In this document: positions 44,518 through 52,362 of the stretch, piece by piece
Position numbering within the stretch: position 1 is the stretch's first letter
Layout of the letters: each line of letters starts with the position of its first letter
Assembly: GCA_016285075.1 (NCBI GenBank)
Contig: JAEEQB010000016.1
Span: 19,674 to 83,673, forward strand
Length of the DNA: 64,000 nt
Origin: Prevotella sp.
GTDB taxonomy: Bacteria > Bacteroidota > Bacteroidia > Bacteroidales > Bacteroidaceae
Direction of reading: 5' to 3'
Notes under the pieces: generated by a model
Database searches by the model: none
Seen by the model: the letters and a program-made list of their open reading frames with translations, nothing else
What the model was told of the DNA's origin: nothing
Program-made: the position numbers and the translations under genes

Positions 44518-45957
44518 ATGGAACAAGTATTCAGTTACATCATCAGTTTGGGCGCTTCGGTCATGATGCCTATTCTGTTTACCATCATCGGCCTGTGCAT
44601 AGGCATGAAGTTCGGAAAGTCGCTCAAGAGTGGTCTTTACGTGGGTGTGGGTTTCGTCGGTCTCGGCATTGTCACAGCCCTGCTGACTACCAATTTCAAC
44701 ACCCCACTGGATGCTATCTCGAAGATCTTTGATCTCGACCTGAAGGTGTTCGACATGGGATGGCCCGCCGCCGCCGCCGTGGCCTATAATACGGCTGTGG
44801 GCGCATTGATTATCCCCATCTGCTTAGGCATTAACTTCCTGCTGCTCATCACGAAGTGTACGCGTACGGTGAACATCGACCTGTGGAACTACTGGCATTT
44901 CGCCTTCATCGGCGCCGTGGCCTACTTTGTAATGGACCAGAGCCTGTTGTGGGGCTATTTCGCCGCCATCTCTTGTTACATCGTGACGCTGGTGATGGCC
45001 GACCTGACAGCCGACCGCTTTCAGAAATACTATGACAACATGGACGGCATCTCGATTCCGCAGCCGTTCTGCCAGAGCTTCACGCCGTTTGCCATTGCCA
45101 TCAATTGGCTGCTGGACCGTATTCCCGGTTTCTCGAAGCTCGACATCGATGCCGAGGGGCTGAAGAAGAAGTTCGGCGTGCTGGGCGAGCCGCTGGTGCT
45201 GGGTGTCATCGTGGGCGCGCTGATAGGTGCTGCTGCCCACTTCGACCACTTCCTGAACTTTGCTGACTATGCCGCAGGGTTCGGCTCCACCACCGACGCC
45301 GTGATGAGCATTGTGAAGTCGGTGCTGTTCCTCGGCGTGACCATGGGTGCTGTCATGGAGCTCATCCCCCGCATCACACGTCTGTTCATCGACGGTCTGA
45401 TGCCTATATCCGAGAAGACGCAGGAGGTGGTGAAGCGTAAGTTCAAGGGCAAGAAAGTGTACATTGGCATGTCGCCCGCTCTGGTCATCGGCCATCCCAC
45501 CACGCTGGTAGTCTCGTTGCTGCTCATCCCCGTGACGCTGATCCTGGCCATTGCCCTGTCGAAGGCCGGCAACCAGTTCCTGCCGCTGGCTTCGCTGGCC
45601 GGTATGTTCTATGTGTTCGTGATGGTGCTGCCCTATACCAAAGGCAATGTCGTGAAGACCTTTATCATCGGTCTGGTGGCAGTCACTATAGGCCTCTATT
45701 TCGTCACCGACATGGCGCCTGCCTTCACGCTGGCCGCCAACACAGTCTATGAGGCCACGCAGGACAAGGCTGCCCAGATACCCGAAGGATTCCAGGCTGG
45801 TGCTCTGGACTTCGCCTCGTCGCTGTTCGGCTATGCCATCTATGCCTTCGTGAAATACCTGAAGTGGATAGGCATGGGTGTGCTCACGATCATCACCATC
45901 GGCATGGTGGTGTGGAACCGCAAGCGCATTGTGAAAGAAGAAATGAACAATAAATAA
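44518..45957 (+). CDS. PTS galactitol-type IIC membrane permease, without visible PTS partners
   Basis: 479 residues, all hydrophobic helices (about 10-12), matching the EIIC-GAT (PF03611-type) sugar channel. Recognisable stretches are MPILFTIIGLCIGMKFGKSLKSGLYVG, MGWPAAAAVAYNTAVGALIIP and a late IGHPTTLVVSLLLIPVTLILA. Normal PTS uptake needs EIIA, EIIB, HPr and enzyme I; none is in the window. It is 12 nt upstream of kduI and in operon with a hexuronate-type MFS transporter. It may move a uronate or keto-deoxy sugar without phosphorylation; that is inference. Confidence 0.9.
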   Translation: MEQVFSYIISLGASVMMPILFTIIGLCIGMKFGKSLKSGLYVGVGFVGLGIVTALLTTNFNTPLDAISKIFDLDLKVFDMGWPAAAAVAYNTAVGALIIPICLGINFLLLITKCTRTVNIDLWNYWHFAFIGAVAYFVMDQSLLWGYFAAISCYIVTLVMADLTADRFQKYYDNMDGISIPQPFCQSFTPFAIAINWLLDRIPGFSKLDIDAEGLKKKFGVLGEPLVLGVIVGALIGAAAHFDHFLNFADYAAGFGSTTDAVMSIVKSVLFLGVTMGAVMELIPRITRLFIDGLMPISEKTQEVVKRKFKGKKVYIGMSPALVIGHPTTLVVSLLLIPVTLILAIALSKAGNQFLPLASLAGMFYVFVMVLPYTKGNVVKTFIIGLVAVTIGLYFVTDMAPAFTLAANTVYEATQDKAAQIPEGFQAGALDFASSLFGYAIYAFVKYLKWIGMGVLTIITIGMVVWNRKRIVKEEMNNK

Positions 45958-45969
45958 AAAAGCAAGACA

Positions 45970-46971
45970 ATGAAAAAAGCAATTCTATCCATTGCGGGGG
46001 CTTTGGCCCTCACGCTTTCTGCCCAGGCGCAGGAAGCCGACAGGTATGTGGGCGTTCAGCACGTGAAGTTCCAGACAGCCTGCCATCCCGAGGATGTGAA
46101 ACACTATGACACGCAGCTGCTCCGTAACCGCTTCGTGATGGAGAAAGTGATGGTTGCCGACTCCATCCTGCTCACCTATTCGCACTACGACCGCTTCATC
46201 TTCGGCGGTGCCATGCCCGTGAACACCACGCTGACCCTGGAGAACTTCTGGGAGCTGGGTCTCGACGTGGACAACACCATCAAGGAGAAGTATTTCATGT
46301 ATAACCGTGAGCTTGGCGTGGTGAACTGCGGCGCGGGTGACGGTGTGGTGATCGTCGATGGAAAGGAGTATGACCTTTCACCCAAAGAGGCCCTCTACAT
46401 TGGCCGTGGCCACATAGGCAAGGACAAGGATGTTAACAAGAAGGTGCAGTTCCGCTCGAAGGACGCCCAGAAGCCAGCCAAGTTCTACCTGAACAGCGCC
46501 ACCGCCCATCAGCATTTCAAGACCCAGTGGATTACCCTCGACGGCCGCAAGGGCTCGCTGAAGGCAGCCGTCTGGGGACCTGTAGGCTCGCTGGAGGAAT
46601 GTAATAACCGCACGGTCTACAAGCTCATCGTCAACGACGTGCTCGAGGAAGGTCCCTGCCAGCTGCAGCTCGGACTGACGCAGCTCAATCCCGGTGCCGC
46701 ATGGAACACGATGCCTCCTCATACCCACGGCCGCCGCATAGAGGCCTACTACTATTTCAACCTGCCTCAGGAGCAGACCATCGCTCACATCATGGGTCAG
46801 CCCGAGGAGAGCCGTGTCGTATGGCTCCACAACGAGCAGGCCATCATGTCGCCTGAGTGGTCCATGCACGCTGCAGCTGGAACCTACTACTATACTTTCA
46901 TCTGGGGTATGGCAGGCGAGAACCTCTATTACAACGATAAAGACAACATTCCCGTCATCGATATCAAATAG
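45970..46971 (+). CDS. kduI: 5-dehydro-4-deoxy-D-glucuronate isomerase (KduI) with an N-terminal signal peptide
   Basis: 333 residues against about 280 for E. coli KduI. The enzyme converts 5-keto-4-deoxyuronate, the breakdown product of unsaturated oligouronides, to 3-deoxy-D-glycero-2,5-hexodiulosonate. The metal ligands are conserved: His251 and His253 in PPHTHGRR, Glu258 and His300 in WSMHAAAG. The N-terminus [20 protein letters not shown], then QEADRY, is a canonical Sec signal with an AQA cleavage site, so the protein should be periplasmic, unlike the classical cytosolic enzyme. It lies between the PTS IIC and the MFS transporter genes. Confidence 0.93.
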   Translation: MKKAILSIAGALALTLSAQAQEADRYVGVQHVKFQTACHPEDVKHYDTQLLRNRFVMEKVMVADSILLTYSHYDRFIFGGAMPVNTTLTLENFWELGLDVDNTIKEKYFMYNRELGVVNCGAGDGVVIVDGKEYDLSPKEALYIGRGHIGKDKDVNKKVQFRSKDAQKPAKFYLNSATAHQHFKTQWITLDGRKGSLKAAVWGPVGSLEECNNRTVYKLIVNDVLEEGPCQLQLGLTQLNPGAAWNTMPPHTHGRRIEAYYYFNLPQEQTIAHIMGQPEESRVVWLHNEQAIMSPEWSMHAAAGTYYYTFIWGMAGENLYYNDKDNIPVIDIK

Positions 46972-46972
46972 T

Positions 46973-47036
46973 CGTAATAACGTGATAACGTTATAACGAA
47001 ATAACGAGATAACGTCAGAACGAAATAACGAAAACA
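46973..47036. repeat. 8-bp tandem repeat between kduI and the transporter gene
   Basis: Eight 8-nt units of the form CGNNATAA begin at 46973 and run to the base before the transporter ATG. Positions 3-4 differ in nearly every unit while the others are almost constant; the sixth (CGTCAGAA) and the last unit are diverged. It fills the entire 66-nt intercistronic gap, so it is transcribed inside the operon and contains the ribosome-binding region of the transporter. Confidence 0.9.
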
Positions 47037-47037
47037 A

Positions 47038-48495
47038 ATGACACCAATTCAAACCACCAAAATGTCCAACTTCCGTTGGGTCATCTGCGGGTTGCTTTTC
47101 CTGGCAACCACTATTAACTACATGGACCGTCAGGTCCTGTCATTAACCTGGAAGGACTTTATTGCCCCTGAGTTCCACTGGACTGATGGCGACTATGGTA
47201 CCATTACTGGTATGTTCTCGCTGTTCTATGCTATCGCTAACCTGTTTGCCGGTAAGTTCATTGACTGGATGGGAACCAAGAAAGGCTACCTCATTGCCAT
47301 CTTCGTCTGGTCGTTAGGTGCTGTGCTGCACGCCGGTTGCGGCTGGGTGGCCATGACCGTTGAGGGCTACGACTCCATAGAGGCCCTGCGTGCCGTTCAG
47401 GCTGGCAGCGACGCAGCCGTGGCCATTGCCACCATCTCCGTCTGGCTGTTTCTCTCGTGCCGCTTGATCCTTGCTGTCGGTGAAGCAGGAAACTTCCCCG
47501 CTGCCATCAAAGCCACGGCAGAGTACTTCCCCAAGAAAGACCGTGCTTTCTCCACCTCCATCTTCAACAGCGGTGCCTCTGTAGGCGCCCTGGCAGCTCC
47601 TGCCACCATTCCCCTGCTGGCACGTGCCTGGGGCTGGGAGATGGCTTTCATCATCATCGGTGCCCTTGGTTTCATCTGGATGGGATTGTGGATATGGCTT
47701 TATGACAAACCTGCCAAGAACCCGCGTGTGAACCAGGCTGAGCTCAACTACATAGAGCAGGACAACGACCTGGCTGATGTCCAGGACCGTAACAATGTGA
47801 AGGAGGAGAAGACCATACCGTTCTTCAAGTGCTTCACATTCAAGCAGACCTGGTCGTTCCTCGTAGGAAAGTTCATGACCGACGGCGTGTGGTGGTTCTT
47901 CCTCTTCTGGGCACCCGCCTACTTCTCGGATCAGTATGGCTACACCAGCGACTCGACCATGGGCATCCTGCTCATCTTCACACTCTACGCCATCGTGACC
48001 ATCGTCTCCATCGGAGGCGGCTACCTGCCCACTTACTTCGTCGAGAAGAAAGGCATGAACGCCTACCTGGGCCGCATGCGTGCCATGTTCATTTTCGCCT
48101 GCTTCCCCGTACTGGGCCTCTTCGCCCAGCCTCTCGGTGCTTATAGCCCTTGGTGGCCTGCCATCCTTATCGGTCTGCTGGGTGCTGGACACCAGGCATG
48201 GTCAGCCAACTTGTTCTCCACTATCGGCGACATGTTCCCCAAGTCCACCATCGGTACAATCGTCGGCCTGGGCACAATGGCCGGAGGTATCGGTTCGATG
48301 AGTATCAACCTCGGTAGCGGAAAATTCTTTGACTGGGCAGCTGCCCAGGGTGCCAACTTCACCTTCTTCGGATTCGACGGCAAGCCCGCTGCCTATATGG
48401 TAGTGTTCTGCATCTGCGCCGTTGCCTACCTCATCGGTTGGACCATTATGAAGACTCTTGTACCGAAGTACAAGCCCATTAAGCTGGAGGATTAA
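47038..48495 (+). CDS. MFS transporter, hexuronate (ExuT)-like anion:cation symporter family
   Basis: 485 residues with 12 predicted membrane helices. The N-terminal signature INYMDRQVLSLTWKDF and the helix-2/3 loop WMGTKKGYLIAIFVWS fit the anion:cation symporter group that includes hexuronate transporters (ExuT). CRLILAVGEAGNFPAAIKATAEYFP is also typical. With KduI directly upstream, the likely substrate is galacturonate, glucuronate or a keto-deoxy derivative. A second in-frame ATG lies at 47062. The stop is followed by a stem-loop at 48527-48564. Confidence 0.93.
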   Translation: MTPIQTTKMSNFRWVICGLLFLATTINYMDRQVLSLTWKDFIAPEFHWTDGDYGTITGMFSLFYAIANLFAGKFIDWMGTKKGYLIAIFVWSLGAVLHAGCGWVAMTVEGYDSIEALRAVQAGSDAAVAIATISVWLFLSCRLILAVGEAGNFPAAIKATAEYFPKKDRAFSTSIFNSGASVGALAAPATIPLLARAWGWEMAFIIIGALGFIWMGLWIWLYDKPAKNPRVNQAELNYIEQDNDLADVQDRNNVKEEKTIPFFKCFTFKQTWSFLVGKFMTDGVWWFFLFWAPAYFSDQYGYTSDSTMGILLIFTLYAIVTIVSIGGGYLPTYFVEKKGMNAYLGRMRAMFIFACFPVLGLFAQPLGAYSPWWPAILIGLLGAGHQAWSANLFSTIGDMFPKSTIGTIVGLGTMAGGIGSMSINLGSGKFFDWAAAQGANFTFFGFDGKPAAYMVVFCICAVAYLIGWTIMKTLVPKYKPIKLED

Positions 48496-48526
48496 TTCCA
48501 CCAGGTCTAAAACCTCTTAACAGCAA

Positions 48527-48564
48527 AGGCAGATGCATGGGACAATGATTCTGTGCATCTGCCT
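48527..48564 (+). terminator. Stem-loop after the uronate operon
   Basis: Arms AGGCAGATGCA (48527-48537) and TGCATCTGCCT (48554-48564) are perfect, with a 16-nt loop. No T-run follows, so termination is uncertain; it may protect the transcript end. The rest of 48496-48640 shows nothing else. Confidence 0.45.
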
Positions 48565-48640
48565 GTTCTGTCAACACGGCACAGAGCCGGAAAGGCATAC
48601 ATGCCTTGTCAGGATGTAAACGGTGCAAAACCCATAGGAA

Positions 48641-49360
48641 ATGAAGCGTATTACAGGTATCATAGTGTTGCTGACATGTTTTCTGTCAGCAGTTCAGGCT
48701 CAGGAGTATCGCGATGTGGTGTTTCTGAAGAACGGCAGTGTTATCAAAGGCTTTTACAAAGAGTTGTATCCCAATGACAGCCTTCGAATGGAAACGATTG
48801 ACGGTGGCGTGCTTGTGTGTGCTTTCAGCGATGTGGAACGCATAGCCAAGGAACGTACCAGCCTTTACGTGGTGAATGTACAGGAAGACATAGATCCTCC
48901 TATCAGAACCTGGCGTCCTAAAGGCTACCGTGGTTTTCTGGAGTACGGGCAAGACACCAATTCGAAAGAGTCGAAGATTGTGGCCACAGGGCTGATCACC
49001 GTCCATGGCTATCAGTTGAACCGGAACCTGTTCGTTGGCGGCGGTTTCGGATTACAGCACTTCGAGTATCGCGAGAAACAGTATGTCTTCTCCATGACCG
49101 AGAACACCATGCCGGTGTTCGCCGATGTCCAGTTCAGCTTTTTGAGAACCCGCATCGCTCCTTTTATTGAAGGGCGTGCAGGATATTCTGTAACAGGTCT
49201 CAAGGGACTCTATTGCAATCCGTCAGCAGGTGTGAATTTCGGTATTACTCCCCGCATGGGCGGCTATCTTTCATTAGGCTATTCACTACAGGAATACAAG
49301 GAGAATGATGAGAAGAACAAACTGGAAGGTCTCTCCTTCCACATGGGACTGTATTTTTAG
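48641..49360 (+). CDS. Outer-membrane beta-barrel protein of unknown function
   Basis: 239 residues with signal peptide MKRITGIIVLLTCFLSAVQAQ. A first part (about 22-80, DVVFLKNGSVIKGFYKEL) looks like a small beta domain. The remainder, with alternating aromatic and polar residues and the terminal LSFHMGLYF ending in Phe, is a porin-like small barrel. Its last 56 nt overlap the esterase start in another frame, so the two are probably expressed together. No specific function can be assigned. Confidence 0.8.
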   Translation: MKRITGIIVLLTCFLSAVQAQEYRDVVFLKNGSVIKGFYKELYPNDSLRMETIDGGVLVCAFSDVERIAKERTSLYVVNVQEDIDPPIRTWRPKGYRGFLEYGQDTNSKESKIVATGLITVHGYQLNRNLFVGGGFGLQHFEYREKQYVFSMTENTMPVFADVQFSFLRTRIAPFIEGRAGYSVTGLKGLYCNPSAGVNFGITPRMGGYLSLGYSLQEYKENDEKNKLEGLSFHMGLYF

Positions 49361-50591
49361 GCTTTTCCTTGGACTGCTTGCTTTCATCCCTCTGCGTCTT
49401 GCCGCACAGGACTCAGAGCCGTACGTGTCGGCTGACGGTAGCGTCACCTTTACACTTCATGCGCCCGGAGCCAAAAAAGCAAGACTGATATTGGGCGACA
49501 GGAAATACAAGATGGAGCAGCAAGGTGACAATTTTACATATCACACCGTTCCTCTTTCTCCTGAGATGTACACCTATGAATATGTGGTGGATGGTAGAGT
49601 GATGGCCGACCCCAAGAACAGCCGGGTAACCCGCGATGTGGAAAAGCGGCTGAATTACTTCTTTGTCGCGGGAGGCATGGCCGACCATTACGTCGACAAG
49701 GACATCCCTCACGGAACGCTGTCAAAAGTGTGGTATCCGTCAACGCTGAACGGTATGTCACAACGCCGTCTATGTGTCTATACGCCACCGGGCTACGATG
49801 ACCATCCGGAAGAATTCTATCCTGTGCTGTATCTGCTTCATGGATCAGGCGGTGATGAGACTACGTGGGCCGATGGCGGACGGGTCTGCCAAATACTCGA
49901 CGATCTGATCCATACAGACAGCATCAAGCCGCTTGTCGTTGTGATGCCTAACGGGAATATTGAACTCGATGCAGCACCTGGTGAAAGCCCGTATATGGAC
50001 AAACTGCCGTCAGGAAACAATGTCAACTCAATGGTGGGGAAATTTGAGAAACTGTTCGTCAAGGAAATCGTCGGCTTCACAGAGAAGAACTACCGTGTCA
50101 GGAAAGATAAGGCCCATCGTGCTATTGCCGGTCTGTCAATGGGAGGTCTGCACGCTCTCTTCATCTCGCTGAACCATCCCCAGCTGTTCGACTACGTCGG
50201 CCTGTTCTCTGCACAGACCTCCAACATGCTCACCGAACAGAGAATCTACAAGATAGAACGTTTCAACTATAACCGGCAGCGCATCAGGAACATTGCAGCC
50301 CTGATCGGCGACAGGATTCCAGCACCCATCAGCCTCTCCGACAAGCTCAGTTGTCTGGATATCTATGAGAATATAGAACAGAAACTGGCCCAACAGTTCA
50401 GTCCGGCTCCCAGACTCTATTACATGGCTATAGGCAGAGACGATTTCCTGAACAAGATGAACAGCCAGTATCGCAGCCTTTTGGCCAGCCATGGATATCC
50501 TTACACCTTTGTGTCGTCAGAAGGTGGACATTCATGGGAGAACTGGCGCAGGTATCTTGTGGATTTCCTGCAGCGCATCTTCTATCCCTGA
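49305..50591 (+). CDS. Secreted esterase, alpha/beta-hydrolase with N-terminal CBM48-like domain
   Basis: 428 residues. It begins inside the barrel-protein gene (ATG 49305 or 49308), giving an unusually long n-region before the signal core FRLFLGLLAFIPLRLAAQ; no later start would keep the signal. An E-set/CBM48-like domain (about 40-125) precedes the esterase domain of the Esterase_D/CE1 type, with nucleophile Ser278 in GLSMGG and His409 in GGHSWENW. An Asp in GRDDF (near 380) likely completes the triad. Such enzymes remove feruloyl or acetyl groups from xylan, or hydrolyse siderophore esters. The nearby GH115 favours the xylan role. Confidence 0.87.
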   Translation: MMRRTNWKVSPSTWDCIFRLFLGLLAFIPLRLAAQDSEPYVSADGSVTFTLHAPGAKKARLILGDRKYKMEQQGDNFTYHTVPLSPEMYTYEYVVDGRVMADPKNSRVTRDVEKRLNYFFVAGGMADHYVDKDIPHGTLSKVWYPSTLNGMSQRRLCVYTPPGYDDHPEEFYPVLYLLHGSGGDETTWADGGRVCQILDDLIHTDSIKPLVVVMPNGNIELDAAPGESPYMDKLPSGNNVNSMVGKFEKLFVKEIVGFTEKNYRVRKDKAHRAIAGLSMGGLHALFISLNHPQLFDYVGLFSAQTSNMLTEQRIYKIERFNYNRQRIRNIAALIGDRIPAPISLSDKLSCLDIYENIEQKLAQQFSPAPRLYYMAIGRDDFLNKMNSQYRSLLASHGYPYTFVSSEGGHSWENWRRYLVDFLQRIFYP

Positions 50592-50650
50592 TGCAGATTC
50601 CACCACCAGCACAGTTTCCTGACAGTTTCCGAGAAAAACCGGTGAAATCG

Positions 50651-50682
50651 TTTCTTTATTCGATTTATTTTGCTTACCTTTG
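50651..50682 (+). promoter_or_regulatory. Promoter of the M64 peptidase gene
   Basis: TTTC (50651-50654), 20 nt, TACCTTTG (50675-50682); one mismatch in -33. The leader is about 15 nt. Confidence 0.65.
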
Positions 50683-50703
50683 CCGAAAATTGAATAAACA
50701 ACG

Positions 50704-52362
50704 ATGAAGAAGACCGTATTCAAGCTAACCTTGACGCTCTTTGCAGCCCTGATGCTGACAGGCTGTGAGAAGGACGAAGAGGATTCTATCAAGATAGCCG
50801 ATTCAAAAAAGACCCTTGAAATGCATGCTGTGGTGAACAACAGTCTGGAAACCACGATGCAGGTGAAAAACAGCTGGACAGCAAAGAGTGACGCCAGGTG
50901 GTTGAACGTGTCGCCAGCCAAAGGTGATGCCGGTGAGAATATCACGCTCACGCTGACGACTACACAGACCAACCGTACGAAAGCTACTCGTACGGCCAAG
51001 GTTACCATTCAGTCGGGCGGTGAAACGAAAACGCTGACCGTCAAGCAGCGTGCCGACTATGCCATCTTCGACAAGGATCAGTACGAGCTGACAGCTGCCG
51101 GCGGAACACTTGACATTTCGTTCAAGACCAATATGAACGAAGGCGACATCCAGCTCTATTCCACCGAAGGACTGGAGGAGTGGGTGCTTGCTCCTGACAA
51201 CCGTACCAGGGCGGAGAAAACCATGAAGTTCGTACCGCTGAATGTGGTGGCCAACACGTCGAGAGACGGCCGCGACGGGGCCTTGTTCCTGGCCTTGAAC
51301 GATGAAAAGGGGAACCCGATGCCACTCGACACCCTGTGGATTCATCAGGACGGTCTGAACGACGGATACGTGTCCACAGACTATTCCGAGGACGGTAAGG
51401 TGACTGTGCTGCAAAAGGCTACCGTCGGAAAAGGTATTCCCTTCGTCCTGATGGGTGATGGCTTCACCGATCTTGATATCCAGGACAGCACCTACGTGAC
51501 CGTGATGAGACGCACCATGGAAAACCTCTTCAGCGAGGAGCCTGTGCGTTCGTTGCGCGAATACTTCGATGTGTACATGGTCAATGCCGTTTCAGCCAAC
51601 AACTACTTCACCGAGCAGTCGCAGACGGTCTTCAGTTGTCTGCCCGACAACCAGTCGACAGAGATCAGTAGCGACGCAGGGCAAATCAGCCAGTATCTGC
51701 GAAAGGTGGAGGGTATCGACTCGCTGAATGCCTTGGCCGTGGTCGTGATGAACACTCATATCTACAAGGGTGTTACATATCTTTTTTCTAATCACCCCAA
51801 ACCCGGACTCAAACAGTATGCCGTGGCACTGTTCCCTGTGATTAACAATCTGGAAAGCGAGACCTTCCGTTCCGTGGCTGTACACGAAGCCATCGGTCAC
51901 GGGCTGGCGAAGCTGGCCGACGAATATGCTCACGACGAACAAGGTGCAGCCACAGACGACGTGTTGACGCAACTGCGTTACATGCACAGCTATGGGTGGA
52001 TGAAGAATGTAGACTCTGAAGAAGACGAGACGAAAGTGCTATGGAAATCGTTCATAGGCGACAGCCAGTTCCTTAACGAGAAAATAGGAGTCTACGAAGG
52101 AGGATATACGTACTTTAAAGGCATCTACCGTCCGTCGGACGACAGCATGATGAACCGCAGCACCAGTCCGTTCAACGCTCCCAGCCGTCAGTTCATATAT
52201 AATAAGGTGATTGAGCTGGGCGAGGGACGCACCCCGTCATACGACGAGTTTGTTGCCTTCGACAAGCAGCACAAGCCGCAGACGTGGGACTACTCCACCC
52301 GAAGCCCTCTTTACCGCTCTCCCTGGCAAAGACCGGTAAAAGGGTGTGTTGTCATGAAGTAG
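50704..52362 (+). CDS. M64 family (IgA-peptidase-type) zinc metallopeptidase lipoprotein with BACON domain
   Basis: 552 residues. The lipobox is LMLTGC (Cys21). A BACON-like Ig domain (about 35-118, WLNVSPAKGDAGENITLTL) is followed by a second beta domain and the peptidase domain (about 235-550). Its zinc motif HEAIGHGLAKLADEY places His394, Glu395 and His399, the M64 pattern of secreted peptidases that includes clostridial IgA protease. It is probably displayed at the cell surface. The stop TAG abuts the stop of the convergent GH115 gene with no base between. Confidence 0.92.
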   Translation: MKKTVFKLTLTLFAALMLTGCEKDEEDSIKIADSKKTLEMHAVVNNSLETTMQVKNSWTAKSDARWLNVSPAKGDAGENITLTLTTTQTNRTKATRTAKVTIQSGGETKTLTVKQRADYAIFDKDQYELTAAGGTLDISFKTNMNEGDIQLYSTEGLEEWVLAPDNRTRAEKTMKFVPLNVVANTSRDGRDGALFLALNDEKGNPMPLDTLWIHQDGLNDGYVSTDYSEDGKVTVLQKATVGKGIPFVLMGDGFTDLDIQDSTYVTVMRRTMENLFSEEPVRSLREYFDVYMVNAVSANNYFTEQSQTVFSCLPDNQSTEISSDAGQISQYLRKVEGIDSLNALAVVVMNTHIYKGVTYLFSNHPKPGLKQYAVALFPVINNLESETFRSVAVHEAIGHGLAKLADEYAHDEQGAATDDVLTQLRYMHSYGWMKNVDSEEDETKVLWKSFIGDSQFLNEKIGVYEGGYTYFKGIYRPSDDSMMNRSTSPFNAPSRQFIYNKVIELGEGRTPSYDEFVAFDKQHKPQTWDYSTRSPLYRSPWQRPVKGCVVMK

